A DNA stretch of 64,000 bases from Nocardia arthritidis NBRC 100137 (lineage in GTDB: Bacteria > Actinomycetota > Actinomycetes > Mycobacteriales > Mycobacteriaceae): contig NZ_BDBB01000038.1 in assembly GCF_001612765.1 (NCBI RefSeq), positions 26,781 to 90,780 on the forward strand. Direction: 5' to 3'. The notes below the pieces were generated by a model. It did no database searches and was not told where the DNA came from. It saw nothing but the letters and a program-made list of their open reading frames with translations. Of this stretch, positions 10,333 to 19,220 are shown piece by piece (position 1 is the stretch's first letter; every line of letters starts with the position of its first letter). The position numbers and the translations under genes were made by a program.

Positions 10333-11769
10333 TCAGCTGGTGTGCACGTGGTCGGTCACGGTGCTGGAGTCACCGATCTTGCGCAGCGCGAGGTACCCGG
10401 CCGACACCAGCACCGCCCACACCATGCCGACGACGAGCGCGGTGCGCCCGCTGTCGGTGAACAGCAGCAGCACGACCACCAGCCCGAGGAACGCCAGCGC
10501 CAGCACGGTGGTGTAGGGCGCGGCGGGCAGCCGGTAGTCGCTCGCGGGCAGCTCACCGCGGGCCACCTTGGCCCGGTAGAGCAGGTGGCAGACCAGGATG
10601 ACGCCCCAGACGAAGATGATGCCGATGGTCGACACCGAGGTGATGTAGGCGAAGGCCTTGTCCGGGGAGATGATGTTGACCACGACGCCGATCACCATCG
10701 CCGCCGCGGACGCGGTGATCCCGGTGTGGGGCACCGCGTTCGCGCTCAGCTTGCTCAGCCGGGCGGGCGCCTCGCCGTGCAGCGACAGGGTGCGCAGCAT
10801 CCGGCCGGTCGAGTAGATCCCCGAGTTGCACGACGACAGTGCCGCGGTGAGCAGCACGAAGTTGACGATGCCCGCCGCACCGGGGATGCCGATCTGCTCG
10901 AAGACCTCCACGAACGGGCTCTTGCCCGCGTGGAAGGTGCGCCAGCTGGACACCGCCATGATCACCACGAGCGCGCCGACGTAGAACAGGCCGATCCGGA
11001 AGGGGAGCGTGTTGATCGCCTTGCGCAGCGTCTTGCGGGGCTCGCGCGCCTCCCCGGCGGTGACGCCGACCAATTCCACACCGACGTAGGCGAACAGCAC
11101 GATCTGCAGCACCAGCAGCGACTGGCCGAGGCCGTTGGGGAACACGCCACCGTCGGCCCACAGATTGGTGACGGTGGGGTCGGGCGCATGACCGAAACCG
11201 AACAGCAGCACGCCGATGCCGAGCAGGATCATGCCGACGATCGCGGTCACCTTGATGGTGGAGAACCAGAACTCGCCCTCGCCGAACAGCCGCACCGAGA
11301 TCAAGTTGGCGCAGAACATCACCGCGAGCACGACCAGCGCGGTGAGCCACGGCGCGATGTCGAACCAGTACTCCACGTACTTGCCCGCCACGGTGATCTC
11401 GGCCATGCAGGTGGCCACCCACACCGCCCAGTACGACCAGCCGGTCACGAAACCGGCGAAGCGGCCGAGGAATTCGTGCGCGTACTCGGCGAAACTGCCC
11501 GAGATCGGCCGGTAGGTCAGCAATTCGCCGAGCGCCCGCATGATCACGAAGACGGCCAGGCCCGCCGCCAGATAGGCCAGGATGAGACCGGGACCGGCCT
11601 GCTCGATCGCGCCGCCCGCGCCGTAGAACAGGCCCGTGCCGATCGCGCCGCCGATGGCGATCATCTGAATGGTGCGCGGGCTCAGGCCGCGCGCGTAGCC
11701 CTCCGAGTCCCCGCCGTCCGCCGGATCCGAGGGTCCCGCGTCCTGAAGGTGACGGTCGGAGGCTGTCAT
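10333..11769 (-). CDS. APC-family amino-acid permease (CycA/GabP-like)
   Basis: 478 residues with ~12 hydrophobic helices. The first helix has the APC signature AIGGAIGTGLFYGAG, followed by ELLTYRPISGSFAEYA and the consensus region GVTAGEAREPRKTL. This places it in the amino-acid transporter subfamily that contains CycA, GabP and AnsP, proton-coupled uptake systems; the individual amino acid cannot be assigned. ATG 11769 is preceded by GGGAAGGA; a longer frame upstream lacks such a site. It converges with the DUF4345-like gene and is divergent from the serine hydrolase gene. Confidence 0.87.
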   Translation of the reverse strand: MTASDRHLQDAGPSDPADGGDSEGYARGLSPRTIQMIAIGGAIGTGLFYGAGGAIEQAGPGLILAYLAAGLAVFVIMRALGELLTYRPISGSFAEYAHEFLGRFAGFVTGWSYWAVWVATCMAEITVAGKYVEYWFDIAPWLTALVVLAVMFCANLISVRLFGEGEFWFSTIKVTAIVGMILLGIGVLLFGFGHAPDPTVTNLWADGGVFPNGLGQSLLVLQIVLFAYVGVELVGVTAGEAREPRKTLRKAINTLPFRIGLFYVGALVVIMAVSSWRTFHAGKSPFVEVFEQIGIPGAAGIVNFVLLTAALSSCNSGIYSTGRMLRTLSLHGEAPARLSKLSANAVPHTGITASAAAMVIGVVVNIISPDKAFAYITSVSTIGIIFVWGVILVCHLLYRAKVARGELPASDYRLPAAPYTTVLALAFLGLVVVLLLFTDSGRTALVVGMVWAVLVSAGYLALRKIGDSSTVTDHVHTS

Positions 11770-11983
11770 ACTGCGGTCCTTCCCTCGCTGGGCAGCGGCG
11801 CCGGTCGCCTGCCGGTACGCCGGAACACGATGTCGGATCATCGCACGGTCCGGCCCGGGGGGTCACGCTACCGCCCGGCCGGCGCGCGCGTCGGCTCCGG
11901 GCCGACCGCCGCGGCAAATGCGGACTTACCGGACCGGCGTCGGGCATGCCATCATCGGAACCCCTACCGATGGGGCCTTTGTC

Positions 11984-13171
11984 ATGACCGAAGCAGCACC
12001 CCGACGCAGGCGACCCGGCCGCTTCGCGCCGCGCGCCGTCGTCGTCTTGTTCGTGATCGTCGCCGTCCTGGTCGGCGCGGCGTTCGCGACGACGACCGTC
12101 CTGCACATCCCGTCGCCGCCGACACTGCTGCGCCTGCTGACCGACCCGCCGTCGACGCAGGGCGCGCTGTTCGACAGCCGGACGGTGGCCGCTTCCCCCA
12201 CCCCGCGTCCCCTGCCGATCGCACCGCGGCCGCTGCCCGACCGAGTGCCCTGGAAGGGCTCGAAGCTCTCGATAGCCGATTTCCTCAGCACCACGCACAC
12301 CAATTCTTTCCTCGTTCTGCGCGACGGCGCTGTGACACACGAGTGGTACCGCGACGGCTTCACCGCGACCACCCGCCAGTCCTCGTGGTCGGTGGTGAAA
12401 TCCATCGTGTCGCTGTTGACCGGCCGAGCCGTCGCTGCGGGGAAACTCACCGAGGACGACCGCTTGGTGCAGATCCTGCCCGAGCTGACCACCGGCGGCG
12501 AGTACGACAGCGTCACCATCCGCGACCTGCTGGACATGGCCTCCGGGGTAGACGTATCGGAGAACTACAACAAATATCTGCCGCTGACGGGGACCGCCCG
12601 GATGTACCTCACCGAGGATCTGGCCGGATTCGTCCGCGACCACCACGGCCTGCGGTTCCCTCCGGGCAGCGCGGGCGAGTATCGCAGCGTGGACACCCAA
12701 TTGCTGGGCATGGCGCTGGCGCGGGTCGAAGGCCTGCCGCTGGCCGAGCTGCTGGAGCGCGACATCTGGGCGCCGATCGGCGCCGAGGACGACGCGCTGT
12801 GGAACCTCGATCGCCCCGGAGGCCAGGAGAAAGCGTTCTGCTGCTTGAACGCGACCGCCCGCGACTTCGCCAAGATCGGCCGGCTGGTGCTGGACGGCGG
12901 ACGGGCCGGCGACGCGCAGATCGTGCCGCCTGCCTGGCTCGACCGCATCCGCACGCCGGCGCCGCACCAGGTGGGCGTCTGGCCCTACAGCGCGCAATGG
13001 TGGCACCCGACCGGCGGGGACGGCGCCGACCTCACCGCCGTCGGCGTGTACGGCCAGTACGTCTACGTGGACCCGCCCACTGGCACCGTCATCGTCAAGC
13101 TCAGCGACCACGGCACCACTCAGGACGAGCAGGAGACCATCGAGGTCTTCCGTACGATCGCACGCGGCTGA
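11984..13171 (+). CDS. Membrane-anchored serine hydrolase, beta-lactamase (class C) fold
   Basis: 395 residues. An N-terminal RRRR stretch and one hydrophobic helix (~residues 15-40) anchor it to the outside of the membrane. The rest is the penicillin-binding/class C beta-lactamase fold, closest to 6-aminohexanoate-dimer hydrolase-like proteins: SVVKS is the SxxK motif with nucleophilic serine, and YRSVDTQ supplies the YxS/N tyrosine. The substrate is unknown; esters, amides or D-amino-acid peptides are all seen in this family. ATG 11984 is chosen over an upstream ATG because a purine-rich GATGGGG precedes it. Confidence 0.82.
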   Translation: MTEAAPRRRRPGRFAPRAVVVLFVIVAVLVGAAFATTTVLHIPSPPTLLRLLTDPPSTQGALFDSRTVAASPTPRPLPIAPRPLPDRVPWKGSKLSIADFLSTTHTNSFLVLRDGAVTHEWYRDGFTATTRQSSWSVVKSIVSLLTGRAVAAGKLTEDDRLVQILPELTTGGEYDSVTIRDLLDMASGVDVSENYNKYLPLTGTARMYLTEDLAGFVRDHHGLRFPPGSAGEYRSVDTQLLGMALARVEGLPLAELLERDIWAPIGAEDDALWNLDRPGGQEKAFCCLNATARDFAKIGRLVLDGGRAGDAQIVPPAWLDRIRTPAPHQVGVWPYSAQWWHPTGGDGADLTAVGVYGQYVYVDPPTGTVIVKLSDHGTTQDEQETIEVFRTIARG

Positions 13172-13238
13172 GGCGGCCGCGAAATACACCGAGGACGGGC
13201 GGCGTTGGCAGTGGAGATCGCCACTGTGGAGGAGACCC

Positions 13239-14231
13239 ATGATCGACGTCCCGCTGTCCGTACTGGATCTGGCGCCGGTGCAGTCCGGCCGCACCGTCCG
13301 TGAGGGGCTGGACGCGACCACCGAATTGGCCAGGCGCACCGAGGCTTTGGGCTATCACCGCTTCTGGGTCGCCGAACACCACAATATGCCCGGCATCGCC
13401 AGCTCGGCGCCCAGCGTGCTGCTGGCCCACCTGGCCGCCGCCACCTCGACCATCCGGGTCGGCTCCGGCGGGGTGATGTTGCCCAATCACGCTCCGCTCG
13501 TGGTCGCCGAGCAGTTCGGCACCCTGCACGCGCTGCATCCCGGCCGGATCGACCTCGGCATCGGACGCGCGCCCGGCACCGACCAGGCGACCGCCCGCGC
13601 GCTGCGACGGACCGCGGATGGACTGTCGGCGGAATCGTTCCCCCAGGAGCTGGCCGCATTGCTGGGCTTCTTCCGCGGCGCCGATCCCGGCGGCATCACC
13701 GCGACGCCGGGTCGCGGCGAGGAACCGGAGATCTGGCTGCTGGGTTCCAGCGGCTACAGCGCCCAGGTGGCCGCGGTGCTCGGGCTCCCGTTCGCCTTCG
13801 CGCACCACATCAGCCCCGACAACACCGAGCCCGCGCTCGCGCTCTACCGCGAGCATTTCCGGCCTTCCGAGCGCCTGGAGCGCCCATACGCGATGGTGGC
13901 CGTCGCGGCGATCTGCGCGGACACCGACGAGCGCGCCGATACCCTCGCCGGTCCGCGCGACCTGGCGTTCCTGAACCTGGTGCGCGGCACGCCGCAGGCG
14001 CTGGCCACGCCGGAGGAGGCGGCCGCGTTCCGCCCGTCGGAGCACGAGCGCACGTTCATCCGGCAGCGCCGGGCCGGGCAATTGCTCGGCTCGCCGGAGA
14101 CGGTGCGCGGCCAGCTCGCGGACCTGCTCGAGCGCACGCGAGCCGACGAGCTGATGATCAACACGCTGGTCTACGACATCGACGACCGCGCCCGATCGTT
14201 CGAGCTGCTCACCGAGAAGGTCGCGGCGTGA
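13239..14231 (+). CDS. LLM flavin-dependent oxidoreductase, MsnO8-like
   Basis: 330 residues, bacterial-luciferase-like TIM barrel. The N-terminus (PLSVLDLAPVQSG), WVAEHHNMPGIASSAP and GRIDLGIGRAPGTDQ are typical of the MsnO8 branch. These enzymes use reduced FMN (or F420) supplied by a partner; the substrate is unknown. Ribosome site GGAGACCC before the ATG. The convergent neighbour is a nitroreductase-like flavoprotein whose stop is seven bases away. Confidence 0.85.
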   Translation: MIDVPLSVLDLAPVQSGRTVREGLDATTELARRTEALGYHRFWVAEHHNMPGIASSAPSVLLAHLAAATSTIRVGSGGVMLPNHAPLVVAEQFGTLHALHPGRIDLGIGRAPGTDQATARALRRTADGLSAESFPQELAALLGFFRGADPGGITATPGRGEEPEIWLLGSSGYSAQVAAVLGLPFAFAHHISPDNTEPALALYREHFRPSERLERPYAMVAVAAICADTDERADTLAGPRDLAFLNLVRGTPQALATPEEAAAFRPSEHERTFIRQRRAGQLLGSPETVRGQLADLLERTRADELMINTLVYDIDDRARSFELLTEKVAA

Positions 14232-14237
14232 GGCGGG

Positions 14238-15065
14238 TCAGTGCAACCGGAAGCCGTGGTTGGTCAGCGATTCGCGCAGCCGGTGCCTGCCGTTGAGCGC
14301 CGCCGCGGAGGCCAGCCGGGCCAGCACACGGTCGGTCCAGGAATGCGCCAGCTGTTGCTCGGCATAGAATTCCGCGACCCGGGTCTCGTACTCGGCCACG
14401 TGCGCCCGCTGCGCGTCCAGATCGTAGGTTTCCCGGTGCAGCACGGCTTCCTGCGGAAGACGCGGCTTCACCCGCGTGTCCTCGGCGGGGTCGGGGTGGC
14501 CGACCACCAAGCCGAAGACGGCGAAGACCTGCGGCGGCAGGCCCAGCTCGGCGGCGACTTCTTCCGGCTTGTTGCGCAGCGCGCCGATGTAGACGGTGCC
14601 GAGTCCGAGCGATTCCGCCGCCACGACCGCGTTCTGCGCCGCGAGCGCGGCGTCGATGAAGCCGACGTAGCTCGACTCGAGGTAGTCCGCGCCCTCCAGC
14701 GGCGCGCTCCGGTCTTCGGCGAGCTGGCGCAAGCGGGCGAAGTCGGCCGTCCAGACCAGCAGCACCGGCGCCTGCCCGATGTGGGCCTGGTCGCCCGCGA
14801 GCGCGGCCAAGCGTGCCTTGCGCTGCGGGTCGCGCACCGCGATGACGCTCCAGACCTGGAGATTCGACGAGGTCGGCGCGGACTGCGCCGCGGAGATCAG
14901 CAGTCGCAGCGTGGCATCGGGCACCGGGTCGGACAGGTAGCGGCGCACCGAGCGGTGTTCGTGCAGCACTTGCAGGACCTGATTCCACTGCGCGGGTTCG
15001 ACCGGTCGAGGATCGCGGTAGCGCTGTTGCACGGCGTGGGTCGGTGTCGGCACGGACTGCGTCAT
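14238..15065 (-). CDS. Nitroreductase-family NAD(P)H:FMN oxidoreductase
   Basis: About 275 residues. HRSVRRYLSDPVPDATL and SAAQSAPTSSNLQ are the FMN-binding N-terminal motifs of the NfsA/Frp subgroup; FGLVVGHPDP is also characteristic, and this length fits NfsA-like flavin reductases. It would reduce flavin, quinones or nitro compounds with NAD(P)H. ATG 15065 is used because GAAAAG sits nine bases upstream; ATG 15074 and a longer frame to 15182 are possible. It is divergent from the siderophore-interacting protein gene, and the iron box between them may also affect it. Confidence 0.8.
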   Translation of the reverse strand: MTQSVPTPTHAVQQRYRDPRPVEPAQWNQVLQVLHEHRSVRRYLSDPVPDATLRLLISAAQSAPTSSNLQVWSVIAVRDPQRKARLAALAGDQAHIGQAPVLLVWTADFARLRQLAEDRSAPLEGADYLESSYVGFIDAALAAQNAVVAAESLGLGTVYIGALRNKPEEVAAELGLPPQVFAVFGLVVGHPDPAEDTRVKPRLPQEAVLHRETYDLDAQRAHVAEYETRVAEFYAEQQLAHSWTDRVLARLASAAALNGRHRLRESLTNHGFRLH

Positions 15066-15135
15066 GGGCATCATCTTTTCGCCCGCGCGGCGCGCCGTCA
15101 GCGGTTGGCCGCACCCTGAGCCGAACACGAGTAGG

Positions 15136-15154
15136 GTAAGTAAGGCAATCCTAA
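15136..15154. promoter_or_regulatory. Candidate IdeR/DtxR iron box
   Basis: GTAAGTAAGGCAATCCTAA matches 14 of 19 positions of the DtxR/IdeR consensus TTAGGTTAGGCTAACCTAA, including the central AGGC and CCTAA. It lies 22 bp before the start of the siderophore-interacting protein gene, so iron-loaded IdeR would be expected to repress that gene and perhaps the divergent nitroreductase gene. Confidence 0.72.
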
Positions 15155-15175
15155 TAACATTTATCGGAGGTTCCC

Positions 15176-15931
15176 TTGGCACGTCCCCGCACCACCCTCA
15201 CGGTGCAACGCACGGAATGGCTGACCCCGCACCTGATCAGGGTGCACCTCGGCGGCCCCGGCTTCGCCGCGTTCCGGCCCAGCGAGTTCACCGACTCGTA
15301 TGTGAAGTTCATCTTCCCGCAGGACGGGAACGAGGTGTTGCGCACCTACACCGTCCGATCGGTGGACACCGTTGCCGGGGAGATCGCGGTGGATTTCGTC
15401 TACCACGGCGCGGAGGGCCTCGCGGGACCCTGGGCAGCAGCGGTCGAGCCCGGCGACACCATCGACCTGTACGGCCCGGGCGGCGCCTACTCCCCGCGCC
15501 CGGACGCCGACTGGCATCTACTGGCGGGTGACGAGGCGGCGCTGCCCGCCATCGCCGCCGCGCTCGAGGCGATGCCCGCCGAAGCGACCGGCCTGGCGTT
15601 CGTCGAGGTCGCCGGTCCCGACGACGAACTCCCGCTGAAGAAGCCGGACGGCATCGAGTTCACCTGGCTGCACCGCGGCGTCCGGTCCCCTGGCGAAGTG
15701 CTCGCCGAAACCGTCCGTGCCGCGTCGTGGGCGCCCGGGCAGGTTCAGGTGTTCATCCACGGCGAGGCCGAGGCGGTCATGAAGGATCTGCGGCGCTACA
15801 TCCGCAGGGATCGAGGCGTTCCCGCCGAGTGGGCGGCGTCGATCTCCGGGTATTGGCGCCGCGGCCGCACCGAGGAAGGCTTCCGGGAATGGAAGGCCGA
15901 ACTGCGGGCGACCGAGGAAGCCAACGCCTGA
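15176..15931 (+). CDS. Siderophore-interacting protein (ViuB/SIP-type ferric-siderophore reductase)
   Basis: 251 residues of the ferredoxin-reductase-like SIP family. The FAD-binding region is seen in LRTYTVRS (RxYTxR) and the following VDFVYHGAEGLAGPWA; GDEAALPAI and HGEAEAVMKDLRRYIRR are the C-terminal NAD-like half typical of SIPs. These proteins reduce Fe(III)-siderophores in the cytoplasm and so release iron. The start is TTG with CGGAGG seven bases ahead. The iron box immediately upstream supports an iron-starvation role. Confidence 0.9.
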   Translation: MARPRTTLTVQRTEWLTPHLIRVHLGGPGFAAFRPSEFTDSYVKFIFPQDGNEVLRTYTVRSVDTVAGEIAVDFVYHGAEGLAGPWAAAVEPGDTIDLYGPGGAYSPRPDADWHLLAGDEAALPAIAAALEAMPAEATGLAFVEVAGPDDELPLKKPDGIEFTWLHRGVRSPGEVLAETVRAASWAPGQVQVFIHGEAEAVMKDLRRYIRRDRGVPAEWAASISGYWRRGRTEEGFREWKAELRATEEANA

Positions 15932-16557
15932 ATCGTCGGTCGCCCCACCCGCCCGTCGCCACGATCGCGTCCCAGGTGAGCGTAGGGAGTTCGGGATGGC
16001 GCTGCCGCGCGCTGTCGGCCAAGCCGATGTCGTGCAATCGCCGGACACGGCGGCAGCCGGCGACGCAGTAGTGCGATGCCACGCCTCTCTCGAGCCACCC
16101 TCTGCCGGTCCCGCTTGTCGGACGACATCAGCCGACCCCATGATCGTGACTCCGGATTCTCCGGTGGGTCGGGCGGCTCGCGGGGATGACTGCGAGTGAT
16201 CCCGGTCGGCGTGGGCGGGCTGTGGGCGCGGATGACGAAGCCGGCCGCGGAACCCGCGCTCGAGGGTAGGATGGAGAACCATTTTCGAACAAGCAAGCGC
16301 GCCAAGAGGATCGAGGGGTCCGCGGGCCTTCGACCGACGCTTGTTCGCCACCCGCCAGTCGACGAATCACCCAGAATGGAGACGAGTACACCGACGACAG
16401 GACAGACCCTCGATGTGGCTCCGTCACGCGACTCGGCATCGAAGGTGGTCTGATCGGTGATCAGTACCGGGCCCCCTCCGGCGGCGCCGAGTCACCGCTC
16501 ACATCGCCGCGGCATCGAGGACTCCCGCACCCTTTCACCTCACGCGCCGATCCGGTC
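15932..16557. other. Non-coding stretch, ~625 bp
   Basis: Several overlapping open frames exist but none has a convincing domain, ribosome site or codon bias (for example the 85-codon frame at 16196-16453). The block may be decayed sequence or the regulatory region of the desaturase gene. Confidence 0.45.
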
Positions 16558-17727
16558 GTGTACGACCGATCGGCTGCGGATTCGTCAGCGGCGGGAAGCC
16601 GCAGCAAGGATGCAGTGTTGCCCGAGGAACGGCAAAGCGATGGCATCGCTCCACTTCCTGGTCGAGTACCTCGCTACAGGTTCGCCCCCGAGATCAACAA
16701 TGAGATCAAAAAACTCCGGCAGCTCGACAATTGGCACGGGCCGTTGGCGTTGATCGGCGACTGGGCGGTCATCGCGGCTGTTGTCATCGTGTGCGAGCAG
16801 CTATCAGGGTGGATATGGTGGCTCGTTTATCTCACCGTGGGACTGACTGCCATCGCAACCAGGCAGCGCGCGCTCGCGACACTGGTTCATGAGGCGGTGC
16901 ACGGGACGCTGGCCGCGAACGAGCGCGTCAACAGATTTTTGGGAACATGGTTCTCGGGGTATGTGATCCTGCAACCGTTCGACGCGTTCCGGCGGAGCCA
17001 CATCCGCGATCATCACGGCAGTTTCGGCGATGTGCGCACAGATCCGGATTTTCGGGCACATATCACCGCGGGCTTGTACAAGCCGCAATCCGGCGCCGAG
17101 TTCGTATGGCGTCACATGGTGATGCCGCTCCTGGGCCGGGAGACGTCGGCCATCGTGAAGGAGTTGAGACTCTCCGGGACCCGGGACGAGGTCCGCCCCG
17201 GGTTGGCAGTGGTGTGCTATCTGGCAACGCTGGGCCTGCTCTGCTCGACAACCGGTTACGGAACCCAATTCCTGCTGTATTGGATCATCCCGCTGCTGTT
17301 CGTATTCCCACTGATCAACTGGTACATGGCATTGCTGGAACATTTCCCCCTGGTAGGAAATAACAGCATAGATCTACATACCACTCGCCATCGCGCGTTG
17401 GGGCCGATCTCCTACCATTTCCTGGGTATACACAACGAGGGATACCACCTGGATCACCATCTCTCGCCGATGATTCCGTATTGGAATCTGCCCAAAGCGC
17501 ATGGAATTCGATTGCTCGACCCTGTTTACGCACGCACCATCGAGGATACCGCACCCCGGTCCGGAACCGTTTTATGGCAATTCCGCGATATTGTGCGTCA
17601 GGTTTCGGAGGGCAAGACCAGCGCGCGGCTCGGTGAATTCACCGGTATCGAGCTCATCGAGCGAAGGAATGATCTGCCTGGTTCACCGGAACCGAAGTCG
17701 TTGCCGCTGAAGGGAAAACGTCACTAG
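16558..17727 (+). CDS. Membrane fatty acid desaturase
   Basis: About 389 residues if the GTG at 16558 is used. Three histidine boxes of membrane di-iron desaturases are intact: HEAVH (111-115), HIRDHH (148-153) and HNEGYHLDHH (near residue 300), set between hydrophobic helices at ~65-105 and ~215-260. It should insert a double bond (or hydroxylate) in a lipid chain at the membrane; substrate and position are unknown. The first ~40 residues look weakly constrained, so a GTG at 16615, preceded by AAGGA, may be the real start. GC content is visibly lower than in neighbours, especially 17330-17560, suggesting acquisition by transfer. Confidence 0.8.
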   Translation: MYDRSAADSSAAGSRSKDAVLPEERQSDGIAPLPGRVPRYRFAPEINNEIKKLRQLDNWHGPLALIGDWAVIAAVVIVCEQLSGWIWWLVYLTVGLTAIATRQRALATLVHEAVHGTLAANERVNRFLGTWFSGYVILQPFDAFRRSHIRDHHGSFGDVRTDPDFRAHITAGLYKPQSGAEFVWRHMVMPLLGRETSAIVKELRLSGTRDEVRPGLAVVCYLATLGLLCSTTGYGTQFLLYWIIPLLFVFPLINWYMALLEHFPLVGNNSIDLHTTRHRALGPISYHFLGIHNEGYHLDHHLSPMIPYWNLPKAHGIRLLDPVYARTIEDTAPRSGTVLWQFRDIVRQVSEGKTSARLGEFTGIELIERRNDLPGSPEPKSLPLKGKRH

Positions 17728-17731
17728 TGAC

Positions 17732-17752
17732 GCAATCGGCGACTGCCGTTGC
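17732..17752. terminator. Possible hairpin between convergent genes
   Basis: GCAA(T)CGGC-GACT-GCCGTTGC pairs as an 8-bp stem with one bulged T, between the stops of the desaturase and nucleoside transporter genes. Confidence 0.35.
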
Positions 17753-17756
17753 AATA

Positions 17757-18995
17757 CTAACTCAGCAGACCGACGATGGTGGCGGACAGGAAGCTGACCA
17801 AGGTGGCGCCGTAGAGCAGGCGAAGGCCGTTGCGGGCGATGACGCTGCCCTGTTTCTCGCTGAGGCTGCGGACCGCGCCGGTGACGATGGCGATGGTGGA
17901 GAAGTTCGCGAACGACACCAGGTAGGTGGACACGATCGCGACGGTGCGGTCGGACAGTCCCCCGTGTTGCCGGTTCAACTCCTGCATGGCGACCACCTCG
18001 TTGGACACCAGCTTGGTGCCCATGAACCGGCCCGCGGCCGCCGCCTCGTCCCACGGGATGCCGGTCAGCCAGGCGGCGGGGGCGAAGATGTGCCCCATCA
18101 GATCCTGGAACGTGGTGCCGTGGAACAGGGCGGCGAAGATTCCGTTGATCATCGCCAGCAGAGCGATGAATCCGATCAGCATGGCCGCGACGGTGAAGGC
18201 CACCTTGAAACCCACCAAGATGTATTCGGTGAGCATCTCGAAGAACGATTGCGCCTTGCGGCTGTCGGAGATCTCCTCGCCGAGCAGCCGCGCGTCGTCG
18301 GCGGTGGTGACCGCGTAGGGGTTGATCAGCGAGCACACCACGAAAGCGCCGAGCATGTTCAGCACGATGGCCGCGATCACGTACTTCGGGTCGATCAGCT
18401 GCATGTAGGCGCCGAGGATGCCCGCCGAGACCGTCGACATCGCCGAGGCCGCCAGGGTGTACATCCGCTGCGGCGGGATGTCGTCGAGCATGGCGCGCAG
18501 CGAGATGAACACCTCGGACTGACCGAGGATGGCGGAGGCGACCGCGTTGAACGATTCGATCTTGCCGAAGCCGCTCACCCATGCCAGCAGCAGACCGAGG
18601 TACTTGATGATGAACGGCAGCACCCGCAGGTGCTGCAAGATCCCGATGAGCGCGGAGACGAGCACGATCGGCATCAGGACCGCGAAGAGGAAGGCGGGCC
18701 CGCTGCCGCCGACGCTCGGCAGGTCGCCGAACACGAACGCCGTACCCTGTGCGGCATAGCCGAGGATATGGGCGAAAGTGTCGCTGACCGCCCGGATCAC
18801 GGTCCCCCCGATCCCTGTTTTCAGCAACAGGAACCCGAGCGCGATCTGCAGGAGCAACAGGACCGCGATCCGCGGCAGCCTTCCGACGGCGGCGCGGCGG
18901 TCGGTACTTGGCAACCATGCCAGCAGCAGGAAGCACGCCAGCCCGGCGAATCCGATCAGATAATGCACGCGCACCTCGTCCGCCGTGGCGTACAC
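17757..18995 (-). CDS. CNT-family concentrative nucleoside transporter (NupC-like)
   Basis: 412 residues with ~9 hydrophobic segments. Family signatures are visible: GLLLAWVSGFGKIESFNAV, GQSEVFISLR, SAMSTVSAGILGAY, then NEVVAMQEL and the late SFANFSTIAI. The proteins import nucleosides with H+ or Na+. The GTG at 18995 is used; a second GTG seven to nine codons later could serve. It lies on the same strand as the ABC transporter genes but 225 bp away, so an independent unit is likely. No riboswitch-like element was recognised upstream. Confidence 0.9.
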   Translation of the reverse strand: MYATADEVRVHYLIGFAGLACFLLLAWLPSTDRRAAVGRLPRIAVLLLLQIALGFLLLKTGIGGTVIRAVSDTFAHILGYAAQGTAFVFGDLPSVGGSGPAFLFAVLMPIVLVSALIGILQHLRVLPFIIKYLGLLLAWVSGFGKIESFNAVASAILGQSEVFISLRAMLDDIPPQRMYTLAASAMSTVSAGILGAYMQLIDPKYVIAAIVLNMLGAFVVCSLINPYAVTTADDARLLGEEISDSRKAQSFFEMLTEYILVGFKVAFTVAAMLIGFIALLAMINGIFAALFHGTTFQDLMGHIFAPAAWLTGIPWDEAAAAGRFMGTKLVSNEVVAMQELNRQHGGLSDRTVAIVSTYLVSFANFSTIAIVTGAVRSLSEKQGSVIARNGLRLLYGATLVSFLSATIVGLLS

Positions 18996-19220
18996 CGGCT
19001 TGTGGGACCAACTCTCATGTCGGTCTATGGTGGGGTGTCTCCACGGTTGAGAAGATCAGCAGCGGCTCCGGTCGCGGGCGGGTTGTCCTTCCTCGCGCTG
19101 CTCACCTTCGACCGGCAGGCGCTCGAAACCGAACCCGGTGACGTGAGCGTCTTCGAGCACCGACCGGCCGAGCCGCCCGAGCACAGCTGGGCTTCGGGCG
19201 GCTCTGCGGTGGTCACCGGC

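Noticed and set aside
10237..13242. Very long plus-strand open frame (~1000 codons)
   Set aside because: It runs antisense through the permease gene and then overlaps the hydrolase in another frame; composition is Arg/Gly/His-rich as expected of shadow frames in GC-rich DNA.
16196..16453. 85-codon frame before the desaturase
   Set aside because: Low-information composition, no ribosome site, no family.
19017..19216. Open stretch between the nucleoside transporter and the ABC binding protein
   Set aside because: Two frames on opposite strands are open; neither has a ribosome site or a domain, so no gene is called.
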